Part shown: positions 56,387 to 64,000 of the stretch, one piece after another | Position numbering within the stretch: position 1 is the stretch's first letter | How the letters are laid out: every line of letters starts with the position of its first letter | Source of the DNA: Clostridiales bacterium | Lineage (GTDB): Bacteria; Bacillota; Clostridia; Saccharofermentanales; Saccharofermentanaceae | Reading direction: 5' to 3' | Length of the DNA stretch: 64,000 bases | NCBI GenBank assembly: GCA_017510605.1 | Contig: JAFWMQ010000015.1 | Span: forward strand, 310,001 to 374,000 | The notes under the pieces: model-generated | The model's database searches: none | What the model saw: the letters and a program-made list of their open reading frames with translations, nothing else | Told to the model about the DNA's origin: nothing | Translations under genes and position numbers: made by a program

Positions 56387-57288
56387 GATGCAAGCTCCTT
56401 TCCTGTAAGGTTGAGGAACACGTCGTCCATCGTACCCTTTATGAATTCATAATCTTTTATTTCCTCGCGGTTAGCGAAAATGAATTCCGTCAGATTGCCG
56501 TCAGTATCAATGCTGTAATGATCGGCGTCGTAGACAAAGTTCGTGCTCACCGTGCTGATGAGTGCCTCGGAACGTTCGCTTTTCGCGGTGTACCAAACAA
56601 GACGCGAATGAGTATATCTTGTCTTGAGTTCAGCAGGCGTACCGCAGGTCACGATCCTGCCCTTATCAAGTATCACGACGTGATCCGCATCCCTTGTCTC
56701 TTCCATATAATGTGTCGTCAGGAAGATCGTCATTCTGTACTCTTTGCGGAGATAATTGATGTAGTCCCACACGAGTTTTCTCGACTTAGGATCAAGGCCG
56801 GTCGTCGGCTCGTCAAGAAATAAGATCCTTGGTTTGTTTATGAGCGCACGCATTATGTCAACACGTCTTCTCTGCCCGCCCGAGAGTTTCTCGTATCTGT
56901 GGTCCCATATCTCCTTCATCTCGAACCTTTCTGCAAAGGGCTCAAGCCTCTTAAGCACTTCTTTTCGAGACAGTCCGTAGTAAGAGCCTCTAGTCAGAAG
57001 GTTATCCCTTACGCTCAGCTTCTTATCGAGCACAGAATTCTGGAAAACAATCCCGTTGACCTTCCGGATCTCATCGTCCTCTTTTCCCAGCTCATGACCG
57101 CAGATAAATGCCTCACCGGCGGTTTTACTGAGAATGGTCGTCAGCATATTGATCGTAGTGGATTTGCCGGCGCCATTCTCCCCCAGGAAAGCAAACAGCT
57201 CGCCTTCTTCAACATCAAAGGAGATCCTGTCAACCGCGGAGTGCTCCCTGTACTTCTTGGTAAGATCTTTTACTTCAATAATTTTCAT
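56383..57288 (-). CDS. ABC transporter ATP-binding protein of the LytTR-linked exporter
   Basis: A 301-residue ABC ATPase with Walker A GENGAGKST at 36-44, signature LSGGQRRRVD and Walker B RILFLDEPTTGLD. The C-terminal part (about 220-301) is the extension found in DrrA/NatA-type exporters. There are two in-frame ATG codons near the AAGGAGGA; the first is too close to it, so I take the second (57288). A direct-repeat LytTR-type site and a weak promoter are upstream. Confidence 0.92.
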   Translation of the reverse strand: MKIIEVKDLTKKYREHSAVDRISFDVEEGELFAFLGENGAGKSTTINMLTTILSKTAGEAFICGHELGKEDDEIRKVNGIVFQNSVLDKKLSVRDNLLTRGSYYGLSRKEVLKRLEPFAERFEMKEIWDHRYEKLSGGQRRRVDIMRALINKPRILFLDEPTTGLDPKSRKLVWDYINYLRKEYRMTIFLTTHYMEETRDADHVVILDKGRIVTCGTPAELKTRYTHSRLVWYTAKSERSEALISTVSTNFVYDADHYSIDTDGNLTEFIFANREEIKDYEFIKGTMDDVFLNLTGKELAS

Positions 57289-57315
57289 GTTCATTCCTCC
57301 TTGCAAGGTCACGAT

Positions 57316-57345
57316 AACCTATCGGAATGAATGCTGAAAGAGCAA
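57316..57345 (-). promoter_or_regulatory. Weak promoter of the exporter genes
   Basis: On the minus strand TTGCTC (57340-57345) and TAGGTT (57316-57321) are 18 bp apart. Both match the consensus poorly, the sort of promoter that needs an activator, and the LytTR-type repeats end 3 bp before the -35. Confidence 0.5.
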
Positions 57346-57348
57346 CTC

Positions 57349-57380
57349 TACCAAGTTGCGGAAAAGGGTTACCAAGTTGC
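57349..57380. promoter_or_regulatory. Direct-repeat LytTR-type binding site
   Basis: TACCAAGTTGC occurs twice, at 57349-57359 and 57370-57380, a perfect 11-bp direct repeat with 21-bp period (two helical turns). LytTR-family activators such as AgrA, ComE and FasA bind paired direct repeats at this spacing just upstream of a -35. The cognate regulator gene is 450 nt away in the same unit. Confidence 0.75.
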
Positions 57381-57390
57381 TATGAATAGA

Positions 57391-57831
57391 TCATTCCTCG
57401 TCCCTGATGTCGTCCAGAGCTTTATTGATCTTATTGTCGTCGCGCTTGTGGAACCAGAGAGTCACGGTCCATGTGAATGCATAGACAGCGAAGTAGATAA
57501 TGGTCATGAATATGAAGCCGTCGACCTTCGTGTACCACTTAAACAACCATCCGAAAAGGCTGACGATCGCATAAAGTCCGATGCAATGAAGGATTATGCG
57601 GACGGTGAATTTGTTTTTCGGCAACTCAGTATCTACAAGCCAGAGAACCGTCGGCAAAGAACAGACCGCGCCCGTCAAAACGATCGATACCATCTGAAGC
57701 CAGTCCATCTTAAACTCATAAAGCGGATCACCGGAAAAAAGCGTAAAGAACAGCCCCTCAATAATGATGCCGACCAGGATTGCGAACGAGATCATCATTG
57801 TCTGTTCGAGCCAAATCTTTAGTTTGTTCAT
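57391..57831 (-). CDS. DUF3021 membrane protein
   Basis: A 146-residue protein with four membrane helices (12-32, 45-65, 78-97, 104-126) and a charged C-terminal tail. The size, four-helix pattern and gene position fit DUF3021, the regular companion of LytTR regulators in Firmicutes, where it appears to hold the regulator inactive at the membrane. Its start overlaps the LytTR gene by 4 nt. Confidence 0.87.
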   Translation of the reverse strand: MNKLKIWLEQTMMISFAILVGIIIEGLFFTLFSGDPLYEFKMDWLQMVSIVLTGAVCSLPTVLWLVDTELPKNKFTVRIILHCIGLYAIVSLFGWLFKWYTKVDGFIFMTIIYFAVYAFTWTVTLWFHKRDDNKINKALDDIRDEE

Positions 57832-58265
57832 GATAGTCCGAGCCTCCTCTTTACTTCCTTTACATATCCTCTTGAAATGATGACCACCTCGTCATTGAGC
57901 AGCGTCGCATCGATCCTGCCGCTCATCTGCGACTTGACGTTCTTGATTTTTCTTAAGTTGATTATCATCGATTTCGAGCACCTCATAAAGTACCCGCCGA
58001 GCATGACCTCCAGCTCATATAGCCTGTATTTGCAGTCATAGCAGCCCTGCTTCGTATACACAAATGTCTTCTTGTCAACGGATTCGATATAGTAAACAGC
58101 CGACGCCTTGATGATATAGGTCTGCCCGTCCCTGCTCACGGCAAACCCCTTCGACTCGCCCTCGAGCAGCTCGATCGCGCCCCTTATCTCATCAGTAATC
58201 TCGACCGCCTTAATGACGGCCTGCTCTTCATCCTTACTGCTGACTTTCTCAATATGGACCTGCAT
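57828..58265 (-). CDS. LytTR DNA-binding regulator without receiver domain
   Basis: A 145-residue protein. The LytTR domain occupies about 45-142: VYYIESVDKKTFVYTKQGCYDCKYRLYELEVML, FMRCSKSMIINLRKIKNVKS and VIISRGYVKEVKRRLGL. The first 45 residues do not form a response-regulator receiver, so phosphorylation is not expected; control by the DUF3021 partner is the known alternative. It is the first gene of the unit. Ribosome binding site is weak (GGGG about 5 nt before the ATG). Confidence 0.92.
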   Translation of the reverse strand: MQVHIEKVSSKDEEQAVIKAVEITDEIRGAIELLEGESKGFAVSRDGQTYIIKASAVYYIESVDKKTFVYTKQGCYDCKYRLYELEVMLGGYFMRCSKSMIINLRKIKNVKSQMSGRIDATLLNDEVVIISRGYVKEVKRRLGLS

Positions 58266-58383
58266 CAGAACCCCGAAAATGTTGTATTACATGCAAATTA
58301 TATATGAGAATTCCACTTTAGAAAATGAAGATGGCATATGGTTTTTTCAGCGGCAAAAACGCGTTCGATAATAAGGGGTTAGA

Positions 58384-58504
58384 GTTGTAGCAAAAATGCA
58401 TTTCATTTTTTAGTTTTTTTCTGCTGCAAAATTGGCTATTTCCCGAAAATGTGCATTTTAGTCTTTTTGAAAACACTTTAATCCTGCGACAAATCTGCTA
58501 CAAC
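58384..58504. repeat. Structured AT-rich spacer before tRNA-Leu hairpin
   Basis: GTTGTAGC at 58384-58391 and GCTACAAC at 58497-58504 are an 8-bp inverted repeat enclosing about 105 nt rich in A and T runs. Within it TGCATTT and GTGCATTTTA recur. No gene is visible from 58266 to 58548 apart from this element and the repeats that follow it. Confidence 0.45.
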
Positions 58505-58548
58505 AAAACGTGCATAAAAAGATCGAGCGCAGCGACTGTCCGGGGTCC

Positions 58549-58623
58549 GAAAGATAAAAATGCCATCTGTAACTAGTTGAGCGAAGCGACTGTTCGTAGT
58601 TACAGATGGTATTTTTATCTTTC
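58549..58623 (-). terminator. Long perfect-arm hairpin directly after tRNA-Leu
   Basis: Arms 58549-58575 and 58597-58623 are complementary over 27 bp with a single G-T pair. The loop is 21 nt with GAGCGAAGCGACTGTTCG. On the minus strand it begins at the base after the tRNA CCA end. It may end tRNA transcription, though the T-run lies within the stem. The loop motif recurs at 58525-58542. Confidence 0.7.
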
Positions 58624-58708
58624 TGGTGGGGCTGGTGGGACTTGAACCCACACGATTTATGGTCGGCAGATTTTGAGTCTGCTGCGTCTGCCATTCCGCC
58701 ACAACCCC
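58624..58708 (-). tRNA. tRNA-Leu (CAA)
   Basis: An 85-nt gene with the 7-bp acceptor GGGGUUG paired to CAGCCCC (one U-G), anticodon stem GCAGA/UCUGC and 7-nt loop CUCAAAA, giving anticodon CAA for codon UUG. It has the long variable arm of leucine tRNAs, T loop GUUCAAG and an encoded CCA end (58624-58626 on the plus strand as TGG). Confidence 0.95.
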
Positions 58709-58761
58709 GTTTGCGTTGATAATTATATTAAAGCGGTATTTTTTTGTCAATTTAAGAGCTA

Positions 58762-59781
58762 TCAGGCAGCCTCGGCTTCAGGCGGCGTATTGCTGTCCAG
58801 ATAATCACCGTAAACTTCTTCAAACCATTCTTTCGTTAAGCCTGAAGCATTAAGGAATCCGGAAATGTGCTCGCGGTATTCCTCTTCACCTGCTATCTGC
58901 CTTGATCTCGCGTGACTGGCGCCGGGAACAAGCCACAGTTCGCAATATGCGTATTGCTTGGCTTCGTCATACATATCCATACTGTTCTGGACATCGATCC
59001 AGTCATCGTCAGCTCCGTGAATGAAAAGTATCGGCACGCCTTTGCCTTTCAGAGCATCAATCCCGCTGACTTGAGAGTCATCTATTCCGTAGATCAGCTT
59101 AAATCCAATGTCCGCACATGTGCCGAAGGGATACAGATACATGTCGTTATACATGTCGTGCACCATATACTTAAGGCTCTTAAAGCCGCAGTCGGCAACG
59201 ACAAAATCAACTTTATCAGTGTATTTCAGGGCATTGAGGGATGTCGAAGTGCCCATTGATTCGCCCTGAAGCCCAAGGAGAGCGACATCTCCGTAGCGTT
59301 CATATGTATCATCGATTAGATATTTAAGGTCCTGAGCCTCAAATCCGCCCATTGAGCATATAGCCTTTTCATTGGCACCGTGACCTCTCTGGTCGTAGAT
59401 GATGCAGGTAAACCCAAGAGCAATATAAGAATCACAATATTTTGAGGCAGAATACATATTAGCCTGATGGCCGTGTGAATAGATCAGGTACTTGCCAGTA
59501 CCTTCTGTCTCAGGAGAAGAAACCTTGGCACAGTGAAGTTCATAGCCGTCCAGACCCTTAACAATATAATCTTCCTTATCATATGAATCAAAATTGCCGT
59601 AAACGTTGTTTTCCTTCATCTCACCTGCCACTTCTTCATAAGAAGCTCTCTTAGGATGAGTAATCGAAGTAGATGTTCCTATCGCAGCGCCGAAAAGATT
59701 GAGAACGATAAAAACGGCCAAAGATATCAGAACGATCTTAACAACTTTCTTTTTTGAGACTTTTTTCCTTGATCCGGCCAT
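58762..59781 (-). CDS. Membrane-anchored alpha/beta hydrolase (paralogue B)
   Basis: A 339-residue protein with lysine-rich N-terminus, one membrane helix at 14-36, and an outside hydrolase domain. Nucleophile Ser175 in GESMGTS, Asp258/259 in HGADDDW and His290 in GASHARS form the triad; YSHGHQAN is the oxyanion site. Sequence is clearly related to 51017-51937, for example both share DFxVADCGF and FIHG. The start is the ATG at 59781 with GGGGTG just upstream; two earlier in-frame candidates lack one. Function unknown. Confidence 0.88.
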   Translation of the reverse strand: MAGSRKKVSKKKVVKIVLISLAVFIVLNLFGAAIGTSTSITHPKRASYEEVAGEMKENNVYGNFDSYDKEDYIVKGLDGYELHCAKVSSPETEGTGKYLIYSHGHQANMYSASKYCDSYIALGFTCIIYDQRGHGANEKAICSMGGFEAQDLKYLIDDTYERYGDVALLGLQGESMGTSTSLNALKYTDKVDFVVADCGFKSLKYMVHDMYNDMYLYPFGTCADIGFKLIYGIDDSQVSGIDALKGKGVPILFIHGADDDWIDVQNSMDMYDEAKQYAYCELWLVPGASHARSRQIAGEEEYREHISGFLNASGLTKEWFEEVYGDYLDSNTPPEAEAA

Positions 59782-59810
59782 AAAACACCCCATATTTTTT
59801 GATCGCAAAT

Positions 59811-59838
59811 ATTATATCAAATTATTATATAAAACTAA
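59811..59838 (-). promoter_or_regulatory. Promoter of hydrolase paralogue B
   Basis: TATAAT (59811-59816, minus strand) with TTAGTT (59833-59838) 16 bp upstream. The pckA -10 (TATAAT at 59963-59968) points the other way in the same gap; its -35 is unclear. Nothing else is seen in 59839-59960. Confidence 0.5.
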
Positions 59839-60004
59839 CTCTGCTTTTAAGTGAAAATCATTACAGCCCCAACCCGTCAAAATTTCTCTTTCAGGGACAC
59901 AACTCTTACAAATCAGACCCAAAATACAAAAATATTTAAATACCATTTCGCACCCAATTGGTTATAATTAGTTAGTTAAATTTTAAGGAAAGAGGTTACC
60001 GATT

Positions 60005-61618
60005 ATGGCAAACATTGATTTGACAAAGTACGGCATTACAGGCACGACAGAGATCGTCTACAACCCTTCTTACGAAGTCCTTTTCGAAGAAGAGACCAAG
60101 GAAGGTCTCACAGGTTATGAGGTTGGTCAGCTTACAGAGCTCGACACCATCAACGTCATGACAGGTATCTTTACAGGTCGTTCCCCTAAAGATAAGTACA
60201 TCGTTATGGATGCTAACTCCAAGGATACAGTTTGGTGGACAACAGACGAGTACAAGAACGACAACCACCCCATGACAGAAGAGACATGGGCTGTTGTCAA
60301 GGATATCGCTCAGAAAGAGCTCTCCGGCAAGAGACTTTTCGTAGTTGACGCTTTCTGCGGCGCTAACAAGGATACCAGAATGGCTATCCGTTTCATCGTT
60401 GAGGTTGCTTGGCAGGCTCACTTCGTAAAGAACATGTTCATCGTTCCTTCTGATGAGGAACTCGCTAACTTCGAGCCTGACTTCGTTATCTACAACGCTT
60501 CAAAGGCTAAGATCGAGAACTACGCTGAGCTCGGCCTCAATTCCGAGACATGCGCTGCTTTCAACATCACATCACGTGAGCAGGTTATCATCAACACATG
60601 GTACGGCGGTGAGATGAAGAAGGGTATGTTCTCCATGATGAACTACTACCTCCCGCTCAAGGGCATCGCTTCAATGCACTGCTCCGCTAACACAGACATG
60701 GAAGGTAAGCACACAGCAATCTTCTTCGGTCTCTCCGGCACAGGTAAGACAACACTTTCCACAGATCCTAAGAGACTTCTCATCGGCGACGACGAGCACG
60801 GCTGGGACGACAACGGCGTCTTCAACTTCGAGGGCGGCTGCTATGCTAAGGTTATCAACCTCTCCAAGGAGAACGAGCCTGACATCTATAACGCTATCAA
60901 GAGAAACGCTCTCCTCGAGAACGTAACAGTTGATGCTGAGGGCAAGATCGACTTCGCAGACAAGTCAGTTACAGAGAACACACGTGTTTCTTATCCTATC
61001 GATCACATCGAGAAGATCGCTAAGAACGTTAACAAGATCTCTGCAGGTCCTGCAGCTGAGAACGTAATCTTCCTTTCCGCAGACGCTTTCGGCGTACTCC
61101 CTCCTGTATCCATCCTCACACCTGAGCAGACAAAGTATTACTTCCTCTCAGGCTTCACAGCTAAGCTTGCCGGTACAGAGCGTGGAATCACAGAGCCTAC
61201 ACCTACATTCTCTGCTTGCTTCGGTCAGGCATTCCTTGAGCTCCACCCTACAAAGTATGCTGAAGAGCTCGTAAAGAAGATGGAGAAGTCCGGCGCTAAG
61301 GCTTACCTCGTTAACACAGGCTGGAACGGCACAGGCAAGAGAATTTCCATCCCTGATACACGTGGTATCATCGATGCTATCCTTGACGGTTCCATCAAGA
61401 ACGCTCCTACAAAGAAGATCCCTTACTTCGATTTCGAAGTACCTACAGAGCTTCCCGGCGTATCAACAGAGATCCTCGATCCTCGTGATACATACGCTGA
61501 TGCAGCTGAGTGGGATGCAAAGGCACAGGATCTCGCTGGCAGATTCATCAAGAACTTCAAGAAGTATGAGACAAACGAGGCTGGTAAGGCACTCGTTGAG
61601 GCTGGTCCTAAGCTCTGA
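60005..61618 (+). CDS. pckA: Phosphoenolpyruvate carboxykinase (ATP)
   Basis: A 537-residue enzyme interconverting oxaloacetate plus ATP with PEP, CO2 and ADP. The kinase-1a loop GLSGTGKTT is at 242-250 and the metal motif GDDEHGW at 261-267; [16 protein letters not shown] and the C-terminal [19 protein letters not shown] are standard. Codon use is strikingly uniform (CTC, AAG, ATC, TTC, ACA) compared with neighbouring genes, as in very highly expressed genes. In such anaerobes it often works in the carboxylating direction. AAGGAAAGAGG precedes the ATG. Confidence 0.97.
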   Translation: MANIDLTKYGITGTTEIVYNPSYEVLFEEETKEGLTGYEVGQLTELDTINVMTGIFTGRSPKDKYIVMDANSKDTVWWTTDEYKNDNHPMTEETWAVVKDIAQKELSGKRLFVVDAFCGANKDTRMAIRFIVEVAWQAHFVKNMFIVPSDEELANFEPDFVIYNASKAKIENYAELGLNSETCAAFNITSREQVIINTWYGGEMKKGMFSMMNYYLPLKGIASMHCSANTDMEGKHTAIFFGLSGTGKTTLSTDPKRLLIGDDEHGWDDNGVFNFEGGCYAKVINLSKENEPDIYNAIKRNALLENVTVDAEGKIDFADKSVTENTRVSYPIDHIEKIAKNVNKISAGPAAENVIFLSADAFGVLPPVSILTPEQTKYYFLSGFTAKLAGTERGITEPTPTFSACFGQAFLELHPTKYAEELVKKMEKSGAKAYLVNTGWNGTGKRISIPDTRGIIDAILDGSIKNAPTKKIPYFDFEVPTELPGVSTEILDPRDTYADAAEWDAKAQDLAGRFIKNFKKYETNEAGKALVEAGPKL

Positions 61619-61649
61619 TTTGTTTTCAATACTTAATACTGATTTATCA

Positions 61650-61675
61650 GGGGCTGTCGTAAGGCAGCCCCTTTT
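61650..61675 (+). terminator. Intrinsic terminator of pckA
   Basis: GGGGCTG (61650-61656) pairs with CAGCCCC (61665-61671), followed by TTTTT. Same core stem as the groESL, argG and metY terminators. Confidence 0.92.
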
Positions 61676-61761
61676 TATAGATTTTATTAAAAGATTAAAA
61701 TTTCTTTGCGAAAAGTGATATAGTGATTATATTATTCAATATTGTTTTCAGGTTTTCGAAA

Positions 61762-62328
61762 ATGGTTAAATCAAGAGATATCAGAGTTATCAGGACTCAA
61801 ACTGCATTATTAATTGCTTTGGATGAATTGTTGAAAACAAATAAGCTTTCAACTATTACTATTACCGAGCTTTGTTCTAAAGCAAAGATTAACCGAAACA
61901 CGTTCTATTATCACTATAACAATATCTATGAATTCCTGAATGATCAAAAGCAGATAATAATTGATGAACTAACTAGTATTCCAGATATCAAGAATACCCG
62001 GAATAAAAAAAGCCTTGTTGAGGTATTAAATATAATCAAACAACACCCTGATTTCATGAGAGTTCTCATATCCCCTAACTGCGATCTTGCGTTCTTCAAT
62101 GATATTTTCACAATAGCTTCAGAGAAAGTTAAAGTAAGTATCGATAACCCCAGCGGTATAACATCTTCGAGGGATCTTATCATCTGCAATTACTGTAATG
62201 CAGGATGCAACGCTGTTATCTGTTCATGGATACTGAATGGAATGATTGAAGCTCCGGAAGAGATCGTTGATATTATTTCCGAGACATCAAGAAAAGGTCC
62301 TATTACCCTTCTTTTCCCTAAAGATTAA
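61762..62328 (+). CDS. TetR/AcrR-type transcriptional regulator
   Basis: A 188-residue protein with a TetR-like N-terminal domain: RTQTALLIALDELLKTNKLSTITITELCSKAKINRNTFYYHYNNIYEFLN, with the helix-turn-helix at about 31-51. The C-terminal ligand domain is unassigned. The ATG at 61762 is chosen because a TetR domain then starts a few residues later; the ribosome binding site is poor. It converges with the following gene, sharing TTAA (62325-62328) as both stop codons. Target genes unknown. Confidence 0.87.
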   Translation: MVKSRDIRVIRTQTALLIALDELLKTNKLSTITITELCSKAKINRNTFYYHYNNIYEFLNDQKQIIIDELTSIPDIKNTRNKKSLVEVLNIIKQHPDFMRVLISPNCDLAFFNDIFTIASEKVKVSIDNPSGITSSRDLIICNYCNAGCNAVICSWILNGMIEAPEEIVDIISETSRKGPITLLFPKD

Positions 62329-64000
62329 GTATTTCCTGAATTATCCGGAATATATATATTCCAAATCGAATAACCGTCTATTACTTCTACAAGTTCTATC
62401 TCAGCATCAGAATTATAGTAGCGGCGGATATATGCTAATTTGTATTCATAACCCCAATTATCTACAAGCAGGATATTATCATTGGTAAGATTCTTGAAAG
62501 GATTATATGGATCGCACCCGTTTTGCTCCAATGCATATATCTCTCCCGGATGGCGCATAGTGCAGCCGCCGAAATACGCATAATGATCGCTGAATAATCC
62601 CTGCTCAGGTCTGATCCACGGATCGTAATCAAAATAGAAGTCCTGTATTCCGGTTGCAAAATCAACAATATAGTAATGATCAGGGTCATTTTCCAAACGT
62701 TCGATAATGTTCGACGAAGGCTTTCGGATTACTGTCGGGAAACCGATCTTATCAGTCAAATATATACCGGAATATAACATCGTATTATCAAAATAATACT
62801 TGTAATCTTCATCCGAACAATTTAATAAATTGTATATGTTAAGTATTCTCGGAACTCTGGTTAAAAGAAGCAATACAGTTAATATGACCAGGTATATAGC
62901 AACAGTACTTCTTTCCTTATAGAAAAGAGTTTTCTTTTTCTTAGCCAATTTGCTGTTCTCATTGTAATCAAACCCGGCCATAAGACAGGACACGGCACAG
63001 AAATACACTCCCCATTCAACACGGTACATAATGCGGCCGTAATAAACTAACCCGGCAAACATTGCGAAAGATACAAGAATAAGTATAAGCGAATATATAC
63101 GTTTCTTATCAAATACCAAAGACAACAATGCTAAAACAAACAGTGCGAACGCGATTGGATAAAAGAATGTTCTTCTTGATAATAGAACATATATCACATC
63201 ACTAAATCTGACAGGCTGGGATGCAACCGCTCTTTGCTGGAGCTGTGCAACTTTTTGAAGAGTTTCATCTGAATAAACATCACGGTCATCAAAATTCCAG
63301 GAATTAAGCATCGCATAATCAACATAATCAAGACCGAGTTCTTTATAGTCATTTTCGATAATATCAAAATCAGGTCTGGTCTTATCTGTTATATTGCAGC
63401 GAAGAATATGATATTCATTAAACTCACGGTGAGTCTGGTCACGATCGGTAAGCCATTCTCCAAGATACATCAGACCGTATAATAAGCCGACGATGACAAC
63501 ACATATGACAAAACGGATCAATATACCTTTGATATCCATTTTGCGTTCACTTGATTCCGTATTTTTCCCTTTTTCACCTGTTTTGAGGAATACGTTAAAA
63601 ATAAAAGCTACGACCAAAAAGGCGCAGTAGATCAGAATATTGCCGAAACGGATCATAGAACCAGAGATCATCATCAATGAACCTAATATAACCGTAAGGA
63701 TCTTAGGTGTCTTATATTCAAATAACCCGTCCAGTATCAGAAGACCGCCTGCAATTCCTGCAGCAGATGCAACCTTTGTAAACTGGACCAATACATACAG
63801 ATCGTCAGTCACAAAAGCCAGGAAAATTAAAGCAATGCAGACTGTTATCGTATTGATCTTTTTCTTGAACAACAGATAGAGCACTGTTGTACAAGAGATA
63901 AAGCTTAACAAAATAAGAATAATAAAATAGAAACTTATAGTCGGGATCAGTTTATAAAGAAATACCAGAAAGTATCCGAGAATTATATTTCCGAATAAAA
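62325..64000 (-). CDS. Multi-pass membrane protein, N-terminally truncated by the window
   Basis: At least 558 residues, open to the window edge, so the start lies beyond 64000. About ten to twelve hydrophobic helices fill the first two thirds, followed by a soluble C-terminal domain of about 150 residues (PDHYYIVDFATGIQDFYFDYDPW, GCTMRHPGEIYALEQNGCDPYN). The topology resembles GT-C glycosyltransferases or O-antigen-type polymer proteins, but I do not see a firm family motif. A low-GC, A/T-rich codon pattern differs from pckA. Confidence 0.7.
   Translation of the reverse strand, partial: LFGNIILGYFLVFLYKLIPTISFYFIILILLSFISCTTVLYLLFKKKINTITVCIALIFLAFVTDDLYVLVQFTKVASAAGIAGGLLILDGLFEYKTPKILTVILGSLMMISGSMIRFGNILIYCAFLVVAFIFNVFLKTGEKGKNTESSERKMDIKGILIRFVICVVIVGLLYGLMYLGEWLTDRDQTHREFNEYHILRCNITDKTRPDFDIIENDYKELGLDYVDYAMLNSWNFDDRDVYSDETLQKVAQLQQRAVASQPVRFSDVIYVLLSRRTFFYPIAFALFVLALLSLVFDKKRIYSLILILVSFAMFAGLVYYGRIMYRVEWGVYFCAVSCLMAGFDYNENSKLAKKKKTLFYKERSTVAIYLVILTVLLLLTRVPRILNIYNLLNCSDEDYKYYFDNTMLYSGIYLTDKIGFPTVIRKPSSNIIERLENDPDHYYIVDFATGIQDFYFDYDPWIRPEQGLFSDHYAYFGGCTMRHPGEIYALEQNGCDPYNPFKNLTNDNILLVDNWGYEYKLAYIRRYYNSDAEIELVEVIDGYSIWNIYIPDNSGNT

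Noticed and set aside
57331..57822. 163-codon plus-strand frame opposite the DUF3021 gene
   Set aside because: The minus-strand frame has the membrane helices, the 4-nt overlap with the LytTR gene and family resemblance; the plus frame is highly charged and unrelated to anything.

Overview
The window looks like a chromosomal segment from a low-to-mid GC Gram-positive anaerobe of the class Clostridia (Lachnospiraceae/Oscillospiraceae-like). The pointers are a CIRCE-controlled groESL operon, a one-chain clostridial-type PurL, a PyrR-led pyrimidine operon with a PyrK/PyrD pair, an ATP-type PEP carboxykinase, ArgR-type boxes and strong AGGAGG ribosome binding sites. I cannot name the genus or species. 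No phage, IS element, CRISPR array or plasmid feature is visible; this is mostly core and housekeeping DNA with a few accessory modules.

Layout, left to right. 1-2310: the tail of galE, then groES-groEL with promoter, CIRCE operator and terminator. 2311-3839: a repeat-bearing spacer, a small membrane protein and an acyl-ACP thioesterase. 3927-13464: eight tightly packed plus-strand genes: a Gld-like ABC module (ATPase, permease, GldG-like protein, DUF4340 protein), a membrane-anchored propeller-like protein, a CYTH protein and two flavoproteins. 13540-20418: an ACT-domain protein with its UPF0210 partner, a membrane protein, a GH13 and a GH27 glycosidase, an SLH-like small protein and a membrane-anchored alpha/beta hydrolase. 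20439-23711 (minus): argH, a GNAT acetyltransferase and argG, the last behind tandem ARG boxes. 23795-38081 (plus): a class IV aminotransferase, htpG, purL, ksgA, zapA-like, a U32 peptidase family protein, dut, an alpha/beta-hydrolase-fold protein lacking its catalytic Ser and His, tsaD, smpB and a VanZ-like protein. 38082-38499 is AT-rich and apparently non-coding.

38500-50766 (minus) reads as one long transcription unit: pyrR-pyrB-pyrC-pyrF-pyrK-pyrD-pyrE, then an acyl-CoA ligase, a TldD/PmbA pair and an O-acetylhomoserine sulfhydrylase-like gene, ending at a terminator. Its leader carries a PyrR-type RNA motif. 51017-54487 (minus): a hydrolase, a membrane class III adenylate cyclase and an acyltransferase. 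54638-55456: a lipoprotein. 55475-58265 (minus): a LytTR regulator, its DUF3021 partner and an ABC exporter, with a direct-repeat LytTR-type site in front of the exporter genes. 58549-58708: tRNA-Leu(CAA) and a long hairpin directly after it. 58762-64000: a second hydrolase paralogue, pckA, a TetR regulator and a partial multi-pass membrane protein running off the end.

Recurring themes are: four or more intrinsic terminators built on the same GGCTGTCTC-type stem; four membrane-anchored alpha/beta hydrolases of one style, one of them apparently catalytically dead; and several spacers with structured palindromic repeats. I did not find a clearly new defence or mobile system. The best candidates for novelty are the dead hydrolase in the dut-tsaD-smpB locus, the LytTR-site/ABC circuit, the GH27 enzyme with an inserted domain, the Gld-like envelope module and the possibly leaderless smpB.
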